The position numbers and the translations under genes are program-made. This document shows, one piece after another, positions 44,065 to 53,653 of a stretch of DNA of 64,000 bases. The DNA comes from Pseudorhodoferax soli. Lineage in GTDB: Bacteria; Pseudomonadota; Gammaproteobacteria; Burkholderiales; Burkholderiaceae_C. Every line of letters starts with the position of its first letter. Within the stretch, counting starts at the first letter, position 1. The stretch covers positions 372,001 to 436,000 of the forward strand of contig NZ_QPJK01000002.1 in NCBI RefSeq assembly GCF_003337555.1, read 5' to 3'. The notes under the pieces were generated by a model that searched no databases, was not told the DNA's origin, and worked only from the letters and a program-made list of their open reading frames with translations.

Positions 44065-46080
44065 CTACGACGCCGCCAGCTTGAGCAGCTCCGCCCCCTC
44101 GGCCACCTGATCGCCCGGCGCATAGAGCAGTTCGGCCACGGTGCCGTCCGCCGGCGCGGCGATGGTGTGTTCCATCTTCATGGCCTCCATCACCGCGAGG
44201 GCCTGGCCCTTGGCGACCTTGTCGCCGGCCTTGACCGAGAACGAGACGACCTTGCCCGGCATCGGTGCCGTGAGCCGGCCGCCCTCGGACTGGTGCTCGC
44301 CGGCATGGGCCAGCGCATCGACGAGCAGCACTTGCGTGGCGCCCTGCGGCGCGAACAGGTGCACGGTCTCGCCCTGGCGCACGCAGCCCAGCACCACGCG
44401 CCGGCCGGCGAATTGCAGGTCGATGCGCCCGTCGGCACGCGTGCTGGAGGCCAGAACGCCGGTGGTCTCGCCCACGCGCAGCTGCAGTGCGCCGTCGTGC
44501 AGCACACGCAGTTCGGCCGCACCCTCCTCCCCGTGGAACTGGTAGTCGATGCGCCGCAGCATGGGTGTGTAGGCGCGCCAACCGTCGCGCCGGCTCCAGG
44601 GATCGGCCCAGCTGCCGGGGGCCGGTGCAGCCGCCGATCGCTCGGATTGCAGCAGCTGCGCCACGGCACCGGCCACGGCCAGCTCGCGCCCGAGCGGCTC
44701 CTGGTGGAACAGCACGGCCTGCTCGCGCTGGATCAGTGCGGTGTCCAGGTCGGCCTGGGCGAATGAGCGGCTGGCCAGCACATGGCGCAGGAACTGCACG
44801 TTGTTCTGCACGCCCACCACACGCATGGCGGCCAGCGCCTGGTCCAGCCGTGCCAGCGCCTCTTCGCGCGTGTCGCCGTGCACGATCAGCTTGGCGATCA
44901 TGGAGTCGTAGAACGGCGAGATGGCGTCGCCCTCGCGCACGCCGGAGTCCACGCGCACGGGGCCGCGTTCGAAGCGCACGCAGTCGGGCAGCTGGTAGGC
45001 GTGCAGCGTGCCCGTGGCGGGCAGGAACTGCTTGTCGGGGTTCTCGGCGCAAATCCGCGCCTCGATCGCATGGCCGTGGATGCGCAGCTGGTCCTGGCGC
45101 AGCGGCAGCGGCTCGCCGCTGGCCACGCGCAACTGCCACTCCACGAGGTCCAGGCCCGTGATGGCTTCGGTCACCGGGTGCTCCACCTGCAGCCGCGTGT
45201 TCATCTCCATGAAGAAGAAGTTCATCGTGCCGTCGGGCCGCTGCTCGACGATGAACTCCACCGTGCCTGCACCCACATAGTTCACGGCACGGGCGGCGGC
45301 CACGGCCGCCTCGCCCATCTGCTGGCGCATGGCCGGCGGCATGCCGGGCGCAGGCGCCTCCTCCAGAACCTTCTGGTGGCGGCGCTGCACCGAGCAATCG
45401 CGCTCGAACAGGTAGACGGCGTTGCCCTGGGTGTCGCCGAAGACCTGGATCTCGATGTGGCGGGGACGCTGCACGTACTTCTCGACCAGCACCGCATCGT
45501 CGCCGAAGCTGTTGATGGCCTCGCGCTTGCACGAGGCCAGCGCGGCCGCGAAGTCCTCCGCCTTGTCGACCGCGCGCATGCCCTTGCCACCCCCACCGGC
45601 GCTGGCCTTGATCAACACCGGGTAACCGATGCGGTCGGCCTCGCGCGCCAGCAGAGCCGGGTCCTGGTCGCTGCCGTGGTAGCCCGGCACCAGCGGCACG
45701 CCGGCCTTCTCCATGAGCTGCTTGGATTCGGCCTTCAGGCCCATGGCCTGGATCGCCGATGCGGGCGGGCCGATGAAGACCAGGCCGGCGGCGGCGCAAG
45801 CCTGCGCGAATTTGTCGTTCTCGCTCAGGAAGCCGTAGCCCGGGTGGATGGCCTGTGCGCCCGTGGCCTTGGCGGCTTCGAGGACGCGCTCCCAGCGCAG
45901 GTAGCTGTCCTTGGGCGCGCTGCCACCGATGTGCACGGCCTCGTCGCAGGCCTGCACATGCTGGGCGTCGGCATCGGCGTCGGAGTAGACGGCGACGGTC
46001 TGCACGCCCATGCGGCGCGCTGTGGCGGCCACGCGGCAGGCAATCTCTCCACGGTTGGCGATCAGGATCTTCTTGAACAT
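44065..46080 (-). CDS. liuD: Methylcrotonyl-CoA carboxylase, biotin-carrying alpha subunit
   Basis: This 671-residue protein carries the biotin carboxylase domain (residues 1-450), with the ATP-grasp loop KASAGGGGKGMR and FMEMNTRLQVEHPVTE. A BT domain follows. The C-terminal biotinyl domain has Lys635 in EAMKMEHT. With the beta subunit encoded at 47610 it carboxylates 3-methylcrotonyl-CoA in leucine catabolism. The neighbouring hydratase and HMG-CoA lyase favour methylcrotonyl-CoA over propionyl- or acetyl-CoA. It starts three bases after the DUF4126 gene ends. Confidence 0.93.
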   Translation of the reverse strand: MFKKILIANRGEIACRVAATARRMGVQTVAVYSDADADAQHVQACDEAVHIGGSAPKDSYLRWERVLEAAKATGAQAIHPGYGFLSENDKFAQACAAAGLVFIGPPASAIQAMGLKAESKQLMEKAGVPLVPGYHGSDQDPALLAREADRIGYPVLIKASAGGGGKGMRAVDKAEDFAAALASCKREAINSFGDDAVLVEKYVQRPRHIEIQVFGDTQGNAVYLFERDCSVQRRHQKVLEEAPAPGMPPAMRQQMGEAAVAAARAVNYVGAGTVEFIVEQRPDGTMNFFFMEMNTRLQVEHPVTEAITGLDLVEWQLRVASGEPLPLRQDQLRIHGHAIEARICAENPDKQFLPATGTLHAYQLPDCVRFERGPVRVDSGVREGDAISPFYDSMIAKLIVHGDTREEALARLDQALAAMRVVGVQNNVQFLRHVLASRSFAQADLDTALIQREQAVLFHQEPLGRELAVAGAVAQLLQSERSAAAPAPGSWADPWSRRDGWRAYTPMLRRIDYQFHGEEGAAELRVLHDGALQLRVGETTGVLASSTRADGRIDLQFAGRRVVLGCVRQGETVHLFAPQGATQVLLVDALAHAGEHQSEGGRLTAPMPGKVVSFSVKAGDKVAKGQALAVMEAMKMEHTIAAPADGTVAELLYAPGDQVAEGAELLKLAAS

Positions 46081-46083
46081 GTC

Positions 46084-46791
46084 TCAGGTACCTTGTGATG
46101 CAGTGTTCGACAACAGGGAAGTCAGCTTGCGCGCCAGGAGGCGCAGGAACTTGAACAGCACCACCAGCAGCAGCACGCTCAGCACGAGCACGAGCAGCAG
46201 GCAGATGCCGAAGGCGACCGGATGGTGGGTGGCCAGCCAGACGGCGGCCACCACGAGGCCGTCTTCCAGCAGGCTCAGGCCCAGGTTGGAGAACGGCTCG
46301 GGCGAGGTGTTGGCGGCGGCGCGTGCGGTGGCCTTGGTGGCGAATGCGGTGGCCGCGAGCGAGCCGCCCAGCAGGCCGGCCACGGCAGCCATGGTTCCGC
46401 TGTCGGCCCCGAACACGCCGGCCGCCAGCGCTGCACCGGCCGGGATGCGGATCACCGAATGCAGCAGGTCCCACACCGAGTCCAGCCCCGGAATCTTGTC
46501 GGCGAAGAACTCCACGAACAGCATAAAGCCGCTCGCCGCGAGCATGGCCGGGTGCTGCAGCACCTGCAGCCCGGCGGGCAGCGGGAACCACCCCAGCCAG
46601 CCCGACATGCCGACCAGGAACACCACGGCATACAGCCGGATGCCGCTGGCCCAGCCCAGCACGCCGGCCAGGGCCAGCAGCTGCGCCATGTCCAGCCTGC
46701 TCGCGCCCGCCTGCGCGACGCTGCCGGCCTGGCCCGCCGCCACGCCGAGCCAGGCGGCGACCGTGCTCCAGAACTGGGCGAGCGAGTCCAT
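46084..46791 (-). CDS. DUF4126 family membrane protein
   Basis: This 235-residue protein has about five to six membrane segments and the DUF4126 pattern ALAGVLGWASGIRLYAVVFLVG near residue 40, then FVEFFADKIPGLDSVWDLLHS and a Gly/Ala-rich stretch. The family has no known function. It is inserted between the hydratase and the carboxylase alpha genes of leucine degradation, only three bases before the alpha gene, so it is transcribed with the pathway. Whether it takes part (for example in uptake or protein anchoring) is unknown. Confidence 0.85.
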   Translation of the reverse strand: MDSLAQFWSTVAAWLGVAAGQAGSVAQAGASRLDMAQLLALAGVLGWASGIRLYAVVFLVGMSGWLGWFPLPAGLQVLQHPAMLAASGFMLFVEFFADKIPGLDSVWDLLHSVIRIPAGAALAAGVFGADSGTMAAVAGLLGGSLAATAFATKATARAAANTSPEPFSNLGLSLLEDGLVVAAVWLATHHPVAFGICLLLVLVLSVLLLVVLFKFLRLLARKLTSLLSNTASQGT

Positions 46792-46812
46792 GGCGCGCAG
46801 GGCCTGTGGTGT

Positions 46813-47598
46813 TCAGCGCGCCGGCAGCCAGGCCGGGGTGCGCTTGTTCAGGAAGGACTGCACGCCCTCGCGGCCCTCGGCGCTGGCACGGATGTCGGCG
46901 ATGCCTTCCACCGTCGCCGCAATGAGCTCGGCGTCGATGGCGCGTTCTGCCACGTCCTGCACCAGCTTCTTGCAGGCCTTGACGGCCTCGGGGCCCGCGT
47001 TCACGAGTGCCTGCGCGAGCTCGGCGACTTTGGTGTCCAGCGCGTCGGTGGGCACCACGGCGTGGACGAAACCGATGCGCAGCGCCTCGGCTGCGTCGAA
47101 GCGCTCGGCCGTCAGGAAGTAGCGGTGCGCGGCACGCGGCCCCATGGCGCGGATCACGTAGGGGCTGATGGTGGCCGGGATCAGCCCCAGCTTGACCTCT
47201 GACAGGCAGTAGCCGGCCGTGTCGGCCGAGACCGCGATGTCGCAGGCCGCCACCAGGCCCGTGCCGCCGGCGTAGGCGTCGCCCTGCACACGCGCGATGG
47301 TGGGCTTGGGGCAGGTGTAGATCACGCGCAGCATCTCGGCGAGCTTGCCGGCATCGGCCAGGTTCTCGGCGCGCGTGTAGTCGGCCATGCGGCGCATCCA
47401 GTTCAGGTCTGCGCCGGCGCAGAAGGACTTGCCCTCGGCCGCCAGCACGATGCAGCGCACGTCGGCGCGCGCGCCGAGCGCGCTGAAGGCCTGGGTCAGT
47501 TCCGCAATCAGTTCGTCGTTGAAGGCATTGCGCACCTCGGCCCGGGTGAGCGTGACGGTGGCGACGTGGTTCTGGACGGTGGTGGTGAGCATGGCCAT
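46813..47598 (-). CDS. liuC: Enoyl-CoA hydratase family, probable methylglutaconyl-CoA hydratase
   Basis: This 261-residue crotonase-fold enzyme hydrates 3-methylglutaconyl-CoA to HMG-CoA. The oxyanion-hole segments are AEGKSFCAGADL (about residue 58) and GDAYAGGTGLVAACDI (about 105). I start at 47598, where AAGGAGG is seven bases upstream; the next in-frame ATG (47592) is also possible. It lies 11 bases after the carboxylase beta gene. The substrate follows from this context because crotonase sequences do not reveal it reliably. Confidence 0.9.
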   Translation of the reverse strand: MAMLTTTVQNHVATVTLTRAEVRNAFNDELIAELTQAFSALGARADVRCIVLAAEGKSFCAGADLNWMRRMADYTRAENLADAGKLAEMLRVIYTCPKPTIARVQGDAYAGGTGLVAACDIAVSADTAGYCLSEVKLGLIPATISPYVIRAMGPRAAHRYFLTAERFDAAEALRIGFVHAVVPTDALDTKVAELAQALVNAGPEAVKACKKLVQDVAERAIDAELIAATVEGIADIRASAEGREGVQSFLNKRTPAWLPAR

Positions 47599-47609
47599 GG
47601 CGGGCCTCC

Positions 47610-49241
47610 TTACATGCGGAAGACGCCGAACTTCGGCTCGGGAATCGGCGCGTTCAGCGCAGCCGACAGGCCCAGCGCCAGCACGCGGCGCGTGTCGGCC
47701 GGGTCGATCACGCCGTCGTCCCAGAGCCGGGCCGTGGCGTAGTAGGGATGCCCCTGGTGTTCGTACTGTTCGCGGATCGGCGCCTTGAAGGCGGCTTCTT
47801 CCTCGGCGCTCCACTGCCCGCCCCTGGCCTCGATGCCGTCGCGCTTGACGGTGGCCAGCACGCTGGCGGCCTGCTCGCCGCCCATCACGCTGATGCGCGC
47901 GTTGGGCCACATCCACAGGAAGCGCGGCGAGTAGGCACGGCCGCACATGCCGTAGTTGCCGGCACCGAAGCTGCCACCGATGACCACCGTGAACTTGGGC
48001 ACGTTGACCGTGGCCACGGCCGTGACCATCTTGGCGCCGTGGCGCGCGATGCCCTCGTTCTCGTAGCGCTTGCCGACCATGAAGCCGGTGATGTTCTGCA
48101 GGAAGACCAGGGGGATCTTGCGCTGGCCGCACAGCTCGATGAAGTGCGCGCCCTTCTGCGCCGACTCGGCGAACAGCACACCCTGGTTGGCGACGATGCC
48201 CACCGGCATGCCCTCGATGTGGGCGAAACCGCAGACCAGTGTGGTGCCGAAGCGCGCCTTGAACTCGGCGAAGGCACTGTCGTCCACGATGCGGGCGATG
48301 ACCTCGCGCACGTCGTAAGGCTTGCGCGTGTCCGCCGGGATCACGCCGTACAGCTCCTCGGGGGCATGGCGTGGCGGGCGGCTGGCTTGCAGCGCCAACT
48401 GCGCCAGTTGCGGCACCTTGCTGCGGTTCAGGTGGGCCACGGCCTGGCGCGCCAGCGCGAGCGCGTGCGCGTCGTCCTGGGCCAGGTGGTCGGCCACGCC
48501 GGACAGGCGCGTGTGCACATCGCCACCGCCCAGGTCTTCGGCCGAGACCACCTCGCCGGTGGCCGCCTTCACGAGCGGCGGGCCGGCCAGGAAGATGGTG
48601 CCCTGCTCCTTGACGATGATGGATTCATCGCTCATGGCCGGCACATAGGCGCCGCCCGCCGTGCACGAGCCCATCACGACGGCGACCTGGGCAATGCCCT
48701 GGGCGCTCATGTTGGCCTGGTTGTAGAAGATGCGGCCGAAGTGCTCTCGGTCGGGGAACACGTCGTCCTGGTTCGGCAGGTTGGCGCCGCCCGAGTCGAC
48801 GAGGTAGATGCAGGGCAGCTGGTTCTGCTGCGCGATCTCTTGCGCGCGCAGGTGCTTCTTGACCGTCATCGGGTAGTACGTGCCGCCCTTGACCGTGGCG
48901 TCGTTGCACACCACGACGCAGTCCACGCCGCTGACGCGGCCGATGCCACAAATGATGCCGGCGCAGGGTGCGCTGTCGGTGCCGTCGCGGTCGGGGTACA
49001 TGGCCAGCGCGGCCAGCGGCGAGAACTCGAGGAAGGGCGTGCCGGGATCCAGCAGCATCTGCACGCGTTCGCGCGGCAGCAGCTTGCCGCGCGCCTGGTG
49101 CTTGGCACGCGCGGCAGGGCCACCGCCCTCCGCCGTTTGCGCCAGCTTGGCGTTCAGGTCGGCGACCGCCGCGCGCAGCACCTCGGCGTTGGCCTGGAAC
49201 TCCGCGGAGCGGACGTTGAGCTTGGTTTCCAGAACGGGCAT
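47610..49241 (-). CDS. liuB: Methylcrotonyl-CoA carboxylase beta subunit
   Basis: This 543-residue carboxyltransferase subunit has the family halves with [35 protein letters not shown] and [16 protein letters not shown]. The motif SGGANLPNQ is typical of the methylcrotonyl-CoA enzymes. It transfers CO2 from the biotin of the alpha subunit. I start at the ATG at 49241, which matches the usual length of about 535; an open extension to 49304 looks non-coding. It heads the minus-strand leucine block visible here. No isovaleryl-CoA dehydrogenase gene precedes it in this window. Confidence 0.94.
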   Translation of the reverse strand: MPVLETKLNVRSAEFQANAEVLRAAVADLNAKLAQTAEGGGPAARAKHQARGKLLPRERVQMLLDPGTPFLEFSPLAALAMYPDRDGTDSAPCAGIICGIGRVSGVDCVVVCNDATVKGGTYYPMTVKKHLRAQEIAQQNQLPCIYLVDSGGANLPNQDDVFPDREHFGRIFYNQANMSAQGIAQVAVVMGSCTAGGAYVPAMSDESIIVKEQGTIFLAGPPLVKAATGEVVSAEDLGGGDVHTRLSGVADHLAQDDAHALALARQAVAHLNRSKVPQLAQLALQASRPPRHAPEELYGVIPADTRKPYDVREVIARIVDDSAFAEFKARFGTTLVCGFAHIEGMPVGIVANQGVLFAESAQKGAHFIELCGQRKIPLVFLQNITGFMVGKRYENEGIARHGAKMVTAVATVNVPKFTVVIGGSFGAGNYGMCGRAYSPRFLWMWPNARISVMGGEQAASVLATVKRDGIEARGGQWSAEEEAAFKAPIREQYEHQGHPYYATARLWDDGVIDPADTRRVLALGLSAALNAPIPEPKFGVFRM

Positions 49242-49362
49242 GGGGGTCTTGTCTCCAGGAAGAGACCCCGAGGGTACCCGTTGCGGCCGTGCAATTGCGG
49301 CCACAAGGGTTGCAGATCGTGCCAGCGCCCTGCCCGCGGACGGCCGCCCGCGCCCCGCCGTT

Positions 49363-49572
49363 TCAGGCCGGAGCGGGCACAGGCTGGGCGCGCATCAGCA
49401 CGTTCAGCGCGTGCGTGCCTGCAGCCAGAGCAGCCTCGTAGCTGTCCGCGGGCTCGGGCGCACGGCGCGCCACCTTGGTCGGGCGGCCGCGTGCGTCGGT
49501 CTCGGCAAGGGTCCACACGAAGGCGCCCGGCACGGGCTCCTCCACCAGAAGTTGCATGGATGGGTGTGTCAT
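49363..49572 (-). CDS. Small hypothetical protein
   Basis: A 69-residue frame from the ATG at 49572 encodes a soluble protein ([20 protein letters not shown]...) with a beta-rich start and a helical end ([17 protein letters not shown]). I recognise no family. It has coding-like composition and lies between the leucine block and the divergent TRIC-type gene. It may be transcribed with the carboxylase gene 121 bases downstream. Confidence 0.5.
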   Translation of the reverse strand: MTHPSMQLLVEEPVPGAFVWTLAETDARGRPTKVARRAPEPADSYEAALAAGTHALNVLMRAQPVPAPA

Positions 49573-49647
49573 GGCGCCATGCTGCGCCGCCTGCCGGCCG
49601 AGCGGTGTCGGACAAGTGCGCATCCGTGCCCGCTACCATCCTGCGCC

Positions 49648-50319
49648 ATGCAAGCCCTTCCGCTGGCGCAAGTACTGACGCTGTCGAACGCCCAGATCGT
49701 GATCGAGGCAGCCGCCACGCTCGCCTTCGCGGCCTCTGGCCTGCTGGCGGCGGCGCGCAAGCGGCTCGACGCCGTCGGCGTGTGCATCGTCTCCGGCCTC
49801 GCAGCCTTCGGCGGCGGCACGCTGCGCGATGTGCTGCTGGACCGCCGGCCATTCTTCTGGGTGGAGCACGCGGGCTGGCTCTGGGCGCTGCTGGTGCTGT
49901 GCGTGGCGGCCATGCTGTTCCTGCGCACGCGCCACTTCGCGGCCACCGAACGCGCCATGCAATGGCCTGACGCGTTCGGCCTGGGGCTCTTCGCGGCCAG
50001 CGGCACACAGATCGCGCTGCAGGCCGATTCGCCGGCCGTGGTGGCCGTGCTGATGGGCACGATGACGGCGGTGTTCGGCGGCGTGCTGCGTGACATCGTC
50101 TGCAACGAGGTCCCGCGCGCCTTCAGCGACCACCAGCCCTATGCCGTCTGCGCCTTCACGGGCGCGTGGGTGGTGGTGCTGGGGCACCGGCTCGGCATGG
50201 ACGACTGGCTCGGCATGGTGGCGGGCGCCAGCTGCGCGCTGCTGCTGCGCGCCATCGCCCTGTGGACAGGCTGGCAGCTGCCCGCCTGGCACACCGACGA
50301 AGCGCCGCCGCGCGAATGA
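49648..50319 (+). CDS. TRIC-type cation channel family protein (UPF0126/YicG-like)
   Basis: This 223-residue membrane protein has two repeated three-helix units and a seventh helix. The family glycine motifs are present in each repeat: SGLAAFGGGTLRDVLLDRRPFFW and GTMTAVFGGVLRDIVCNEVP. Prokaryotic TRIC proteins form trimeric potassium or sodium channels. It is divergent from the small protein at 49363 and ends three bases before the convergent EF-hand gene. Confidence 0.9.
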   Translation: MQALPLAQVLTLSNAQIVIEAAATLAFAASGLLAAARKRLDAVGVCIVSGLAAFGGGTLRDVLLDRRPFFWVEHAGWLWALLVLCVAAMLFLRTRHFAATERAMQWPDAFGLGLFAASGTQIALQADSPAVVAVLMGTMTAVFGGVLRDIVCNEVPRAFSDHQPYAVCAFTGAWVVVLGHRLGMDDWLGMVAGASCALLLRAIALWTGWQLPAWHTDEAPPRE

Positions 50320-50322
50320 CCG

Positions 50323-52461
50323 TCAGGCCGCCGGCAGCCACGCCGCGAAGAGCCCCCAGCGCCACGCCGCCAGGCCCAGTGCCAGCACCAGCAGCACGGC
50401 CAGCCACGGCGTGGCGCTGCGCGGCGCGAAGGGGTCGCGCAGCCGGCGCGTGCCGGGCGGCAGTTGCGCCGTCTGCGACAGCGAAGCGCCCAGCCGGACG
50501 TTGAGCCGCATGCGGCCGTTGATGGCCCAGCCGCTGGCGTCCAGGATGGGGCCCAGGCTGCGCTGGCGCAGCTTGAGCCAGGCGATGAGCATGCTCGGAC
50601 CGGATATCGACAGCACGATGCCCAGCACCCCCATCGGGATCCACCAGCCCAAATCGACGAACTTGGTGAAGAGGCCCACCATGACGGCGCTGATGCTGCC
50701 CAGCGCGACGCCCAGGGCCGCCACGGTGCCGACATCGAAGCGCCCGCGCCCGCTGGCGGCGGCCGCGCCCGGCACCGCCGCAGTCGGCGCGGCCTTGTCC
50801 ACCGTGGCCAACTGGCCCGCCAGGTTGCCCAGGCCCTTCTGCTGCATCGCGTCCCCGGCGGCGGCGCGCTTGGCGACCTGCTCCTCGATCATGCGCAGGA
50901 ACTTCTTGTACGGGGACATGAAGGCCTGGCCGATGCTGATCGGGTTCTCGATGACCTTGACGATGCGGGCGTCCCAGTCGCGCCCCTCGCGGTCGTAGAA
51001 CAGGCCGTTGCGGCCCACGAACAGGAAGTCCACGTCGCCGGCGGTGAACGCGGCGGCGATCGTCATCTTCTCCTTGCCGCGCTGGCATTCGCAGTACGCG
51101 AGATAGGTCTTGGCCAACCCGGCGACCACGGCGTGCTTGGCGGCGTCGGCCACCTGGACCGTCAGCTCGCAGCTGCGCCCGTCCAGGAACAGGCGTCCGG
51201 CCTGGAACACGGCGCCCTCGCGGTGGTAGAAGGCCTCGAACGAGACGAAATTGCGCACCAGGACGACCAGGTCGCGCTGCAGCCGCAAGAGTTTTTCCAG
51301 CGCGTTCACACGGCCCTGCTGGCCCCCGGCGGCCACGTCTTGCGCGATCAGGTCGAGTACGCGGGCCTGGGCGGCAGCGGCGGCATCGCCCACCAGTGCG
51401 CGCAGCTTCTCGCTGCCCAGCGCCGCCACCGCGCCCGGCGGGCGCCGCAGCAGCCAGGCGCGACAGGGCGCCACATGCGCCTTCAGGCGCTGCCAGCCGG
51501 CCTCGTCCAGCGCATCGCCCGCCGGCACGCCAAGCAGGGGCAGCACAGCGTGGTCGCGCAGCGTGCGCAGGGCAACCTGCCAGGCCGGATGTGCCAGGGC
51601 GTCCAGCGGCAACGCGCGGCCGGCCGCCACGGGTGCCAGCGGCAACTGCGCCAGCGGTTCCGCATCCACCGCCAGTGGCTGCAGCGCGTGGCTGCGCAGT
51701 TGCTCTGGCGTGGGCACGCTCAGCGCGGCGGCCGCCGCCGGGTCGTAGCTGGCCAGGCGGCAGCGCGCGAAAAAGTCCTCGACCTTCGCATACACGGCTT
51801 CGACCGCCTGCGCCGCCGTCCGCAGCGTGCCGCAATCGCGCTCGCCCTGGGCATGCCAGGCGAACAGCGCCTCGGCCTCGGAGAAGAAGGCCTTGACGCG
51901 CGCTTCGTCCACGCCCGGCGTTCCGCCCGCATCGGCCACGCCACCCTGCGTCGCCACGATCTGCTCGATGAGCGCGCGCAACGCTTCGTCGTCCTGTGCC
52001 GTGGACGGCACAACGATGCCGTCGCCGTTGAACCGCTCGCCGGCCAGGTGCTTCTGCCGTTCCGCGAGTTCGGCCAGGCCGATATCGGCAGCATCGGCCT
52101 GGCCCTGGCCGGCCAATGTGCGCCGCGCCTCGGCAGCCAGTGCCTGGCCCTCCTCGCTCTCGGAGAGATCCGCGAGGGCAAGCCGGTCGCCGCCACGCAG
52201 CAGGCGCTCTGGGTCACGCAGGCGGGCACAGGCCCATTCGCAGGCGTCGATCAACTCGGGCGCGCGGATGCGGCCATCGTTGTCGGTGTCGATGAGGTCC
52301 AGCGTGCGCGCATCGAAGTGCAGGCCGCGCGTGGGGCAGGCGAGCGCCACCCAGAGCTTTTGGTCGAGCTCGCGCAAATGAAGGAGATCAGCGCCGCGGG
52401 CGATCAGTACCTGATCGACGCCACCGGCGCGAAAGAACTGCCAGGCATGGGACATGGACAT
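50323..52461 (-). CDS. Large membrane protein with an N-terminal EF-hand
   Basis: This 712-residue protein is mostly soluble and helical (about residues 80-600) and ends with about three membrane segments (around 620-645, 650-670 and the last 25 residues). Near the start a canonical 12-residue EF-hand loop runs from Asp58 to Glu69 (DTDNDGRIRAPE), with acidic residues at positions 1, 3, 5 and 12, so calcium binding is expected. No catalytic motif is visible. Starts at 52461 and 52455 are both possible. The 273 bases to the divergent gene at 52735 hold no other gene. Function unknown; similar long EF-hand proteins occur in related bacteria, as far as I recall. Confidence 0.8.
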   Translation of the reverse strand: MSMSHAWQFFRAGGVDQVLIARGADLLHLRELDQKLWVALACPTRGLHFDARTLDLIDTDNDGRIRAPELIDACEWACARLRDPERLLRGGDRLALADLSESEEGQALAAEARRTLAGQGQADAADIGLAELAERQKHLAGERFNGDGIVVPSTAQDDEALRALIEQIVATQGGVADAGGTPGVDEARVKAFFSEAEALFAWHAQGERDCGTLRTAAQAVEAVYAKVEDFFARCRLASYDPAAAAALSVPTPEQLRSHALQPLAVDAEPLAQLPLAPVAAGRALPLDALAHPAWQVALRTLRDHAVLPLLGVPAGDALDEAGWQRLKAHVAPCRAWLLRRPPGAVAALGSEKLRALVGDAAAAAQARVLDLIAQDVAAGGQQGRVNALEKLLRLQRDLVVLVRNFVSFEAFYHREGAVFQAGRLFLDGRSCELTVQVADAAKHAVVAGLAKTYLAYCECQRGKEKMTIAAAFTAGDVDFLFVGRNGLFYDREGRDWDARIVKVIENPISIGQAFMSPYKKFLRMIEEQVAKRAAAGDAMQQKGLGNLAGQLATVDKAAPTAAVPGAAAASGRGRFDVGTVAALGVALGSISAVMVGLFTKFVDLGWWIPMGVLGIVLSISGPSMLIAWLKLRQRSLGPILDASGWAINGRMRLNVRLGASLSQTAQLPPGTRRLRDPFAPRSATPWLAVLLVLALGLAAWRWGLFAAWLPAA

Positions 52462-52734
52462 CGGCCTGCGGCTGCCGCGCGCTGCAGGCAAGGAAGGATG
52501 AGACAGGGCGAGCACCGAGCTTGCCTGGCGATCTCTCGCGCGGCCATCGCCCGAGCGCCGCCCTGCAAGTAGGACAAGGCCACAGGCGCGCCTCGCATCG
52601 CGCCGGGTTCGGCACAAAAGCAACCCAACAGCCCGGCCCGCCACATGCACAGATGTGACGCATGAAACTCCCCGTTGCACCATTGGCAGGTGCAGGCACC
52701 GCCCCGCTCGCTAAATTCTGTGCCGGGAGACACC

Positions 52735-53118
52735 ATGGCGCGCAGGACCTATTCGGCAGTCGTTGCAGGCACCGCCCTGGGAGGGCGGTCGGACCTGATC
52801 AAGGCCTTCGCGCGCCAGGGTGCCGAGGTGCAGTTGCGCCGTGAAGCCGCCAGCAAGCACCCCGAAGCCATCGGCGTCTGGCTGCGCTGCCCTCGCTTCT
52901 GGGGCTTGTGGAAGACCTGGGCGCACATCGGCTTCATCGAACACGACGGCGAGCAGCACTGGGCCCACAAGATGGACACCGGGCGCCTGCGCGTGGTCAA
53001 GGCCTGGGTGCACAGCGCCCATGCGCCGCTGGAGCACCATCGCCCAAGGGTGCTGCTGCGGGTGACTTTCGAGGGAGACGACACGCGCGAGGAAATGGTC
53101 TCGCGACCGATGGCGTAG
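52735..53118 (+). CDS. Small HIRAN-like domain protein
   Basis: This 127-residue protein, started at 52735 behind GGGAGA, reads like a lone HIRAN domain: VVAGTALGGRSDL, QGAEVQLRREAASKHPEAIGVWL, WAHIGFIEHDGEQHWAHKMDTG. In HIRAN proteins the strand order VxG...VxLxxEPxNxxDxxAIxV...IGYI binds 3'-ended or damaged DNA. The usual Asp before AI is Glu here. The identification is by pattern only. It is divergent from the EF-hand gene. Stand-alone HIRAN proteins exist, and their role is unclear. Confidence 0.6.
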   Translation: MARRTYSAVVAGTALGGRSDLIKAFARQGAEVQLRREAASKHPEAIGVWLRCPRFWGLWKTWAHIGFIEHDGEQHWAHKMDTGRLRVVKAWVHSAHAPLEHHRPRVLLRVTFEGDDTREEMVSRPMA

Positions 53119-53404
53119 CACGCCGGGCCCGCAGGGGCGGCGTCAGCTGGGTCGCGTCGGTATTCGCACGTCCGTCCGGGTCAAGCGCGCCACCTGCAGC
53201 GGCGGCATTCCGAGTTGCTTGCACAGCCTGCGCTGGAACAGCGTCAGGCGCGGGATTCGGCTCTGCGATTCAGCGGGCAACGAAACCTCCTGGGACGGAT
53301 GCCACAGCATAGCGGCGCTCCATGCAACCCGCATCCATCGGGCCAAGGCCTGTTGCTTTGCTCCAAATCCGAACCTGCCACCGGTCCACGACAGTCCCGC
53401 ACCG

Positions 53405-53600
53405 GCATGAAAAAGCCCGCACGGCGGCGGGCTTCGGAATTGGTCGTGGACTCTTGCGCGGTTCACGTTTACGACCCTCTGGGGAGTTCTCCCCGATGCG
53501 CTCGGGTGGGGCGGGAGAAGCCTGATCTCCAGCAGCCCACACTTCCTAGTGGACAGGGGCGCAAGCGCCAACGAACGAGATGGTAGGTGCCTCGCATGAC
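53405..53600 (-). ncRNA. Candidate phage C4-type antisense RNA
   Basis: On the minus strand this stretch contains consecutive hairpins: GGCGC-TT-GCGCC, CCACT...AGTG, GGAGA-TCAGGCT-TCTCC and GGGGA...TCCCC. It ends in an intrinsic terminator (GCCCGC loop GCGGGC then TTTTT). The segment GATCAGGCTTCTC and the translation-like string CGLLEIRLLPPHPS remind me of the C4 RNA/Icd region of P1-like phages and of many proteobacterial prophages. C4 RNA silences an antirepressor message. An XRE repressor-like gene lies just upstream on the same strand. The family call is from memory and needs a covariance search. Confidence 0.4.
53409..53434 (-). terminator. Intrinsic terminator of the candidate RNA/XRE unit
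   Basis: On the minus strand a 7-bp stem AGCCCGC/GCGGGCT (53414-53433) is followed by TTTTTC. It would end minus-strand transcription coming from the XRE gene and the structured region. Confidence 0.75.
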
Positions 53601-53653
53601 GATTCGGCGACTGCCAGGCGCATGCGGCTGTAGGACAAAGCCGCATCGCGTGA

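Larger units (their letters stand above)
53119..53653. other. 535-bp stretch without a convincing protein gene
   Basis: All frames here translate to low-complexity or frameshifted-looking sequence. The right half (53405-53600) folds on the minus strand into several hairpins followed by a terminator and is listed as a candidate RNA. In the left half (53119-53400) I see nothing recognisable. Confidence 0.6.
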
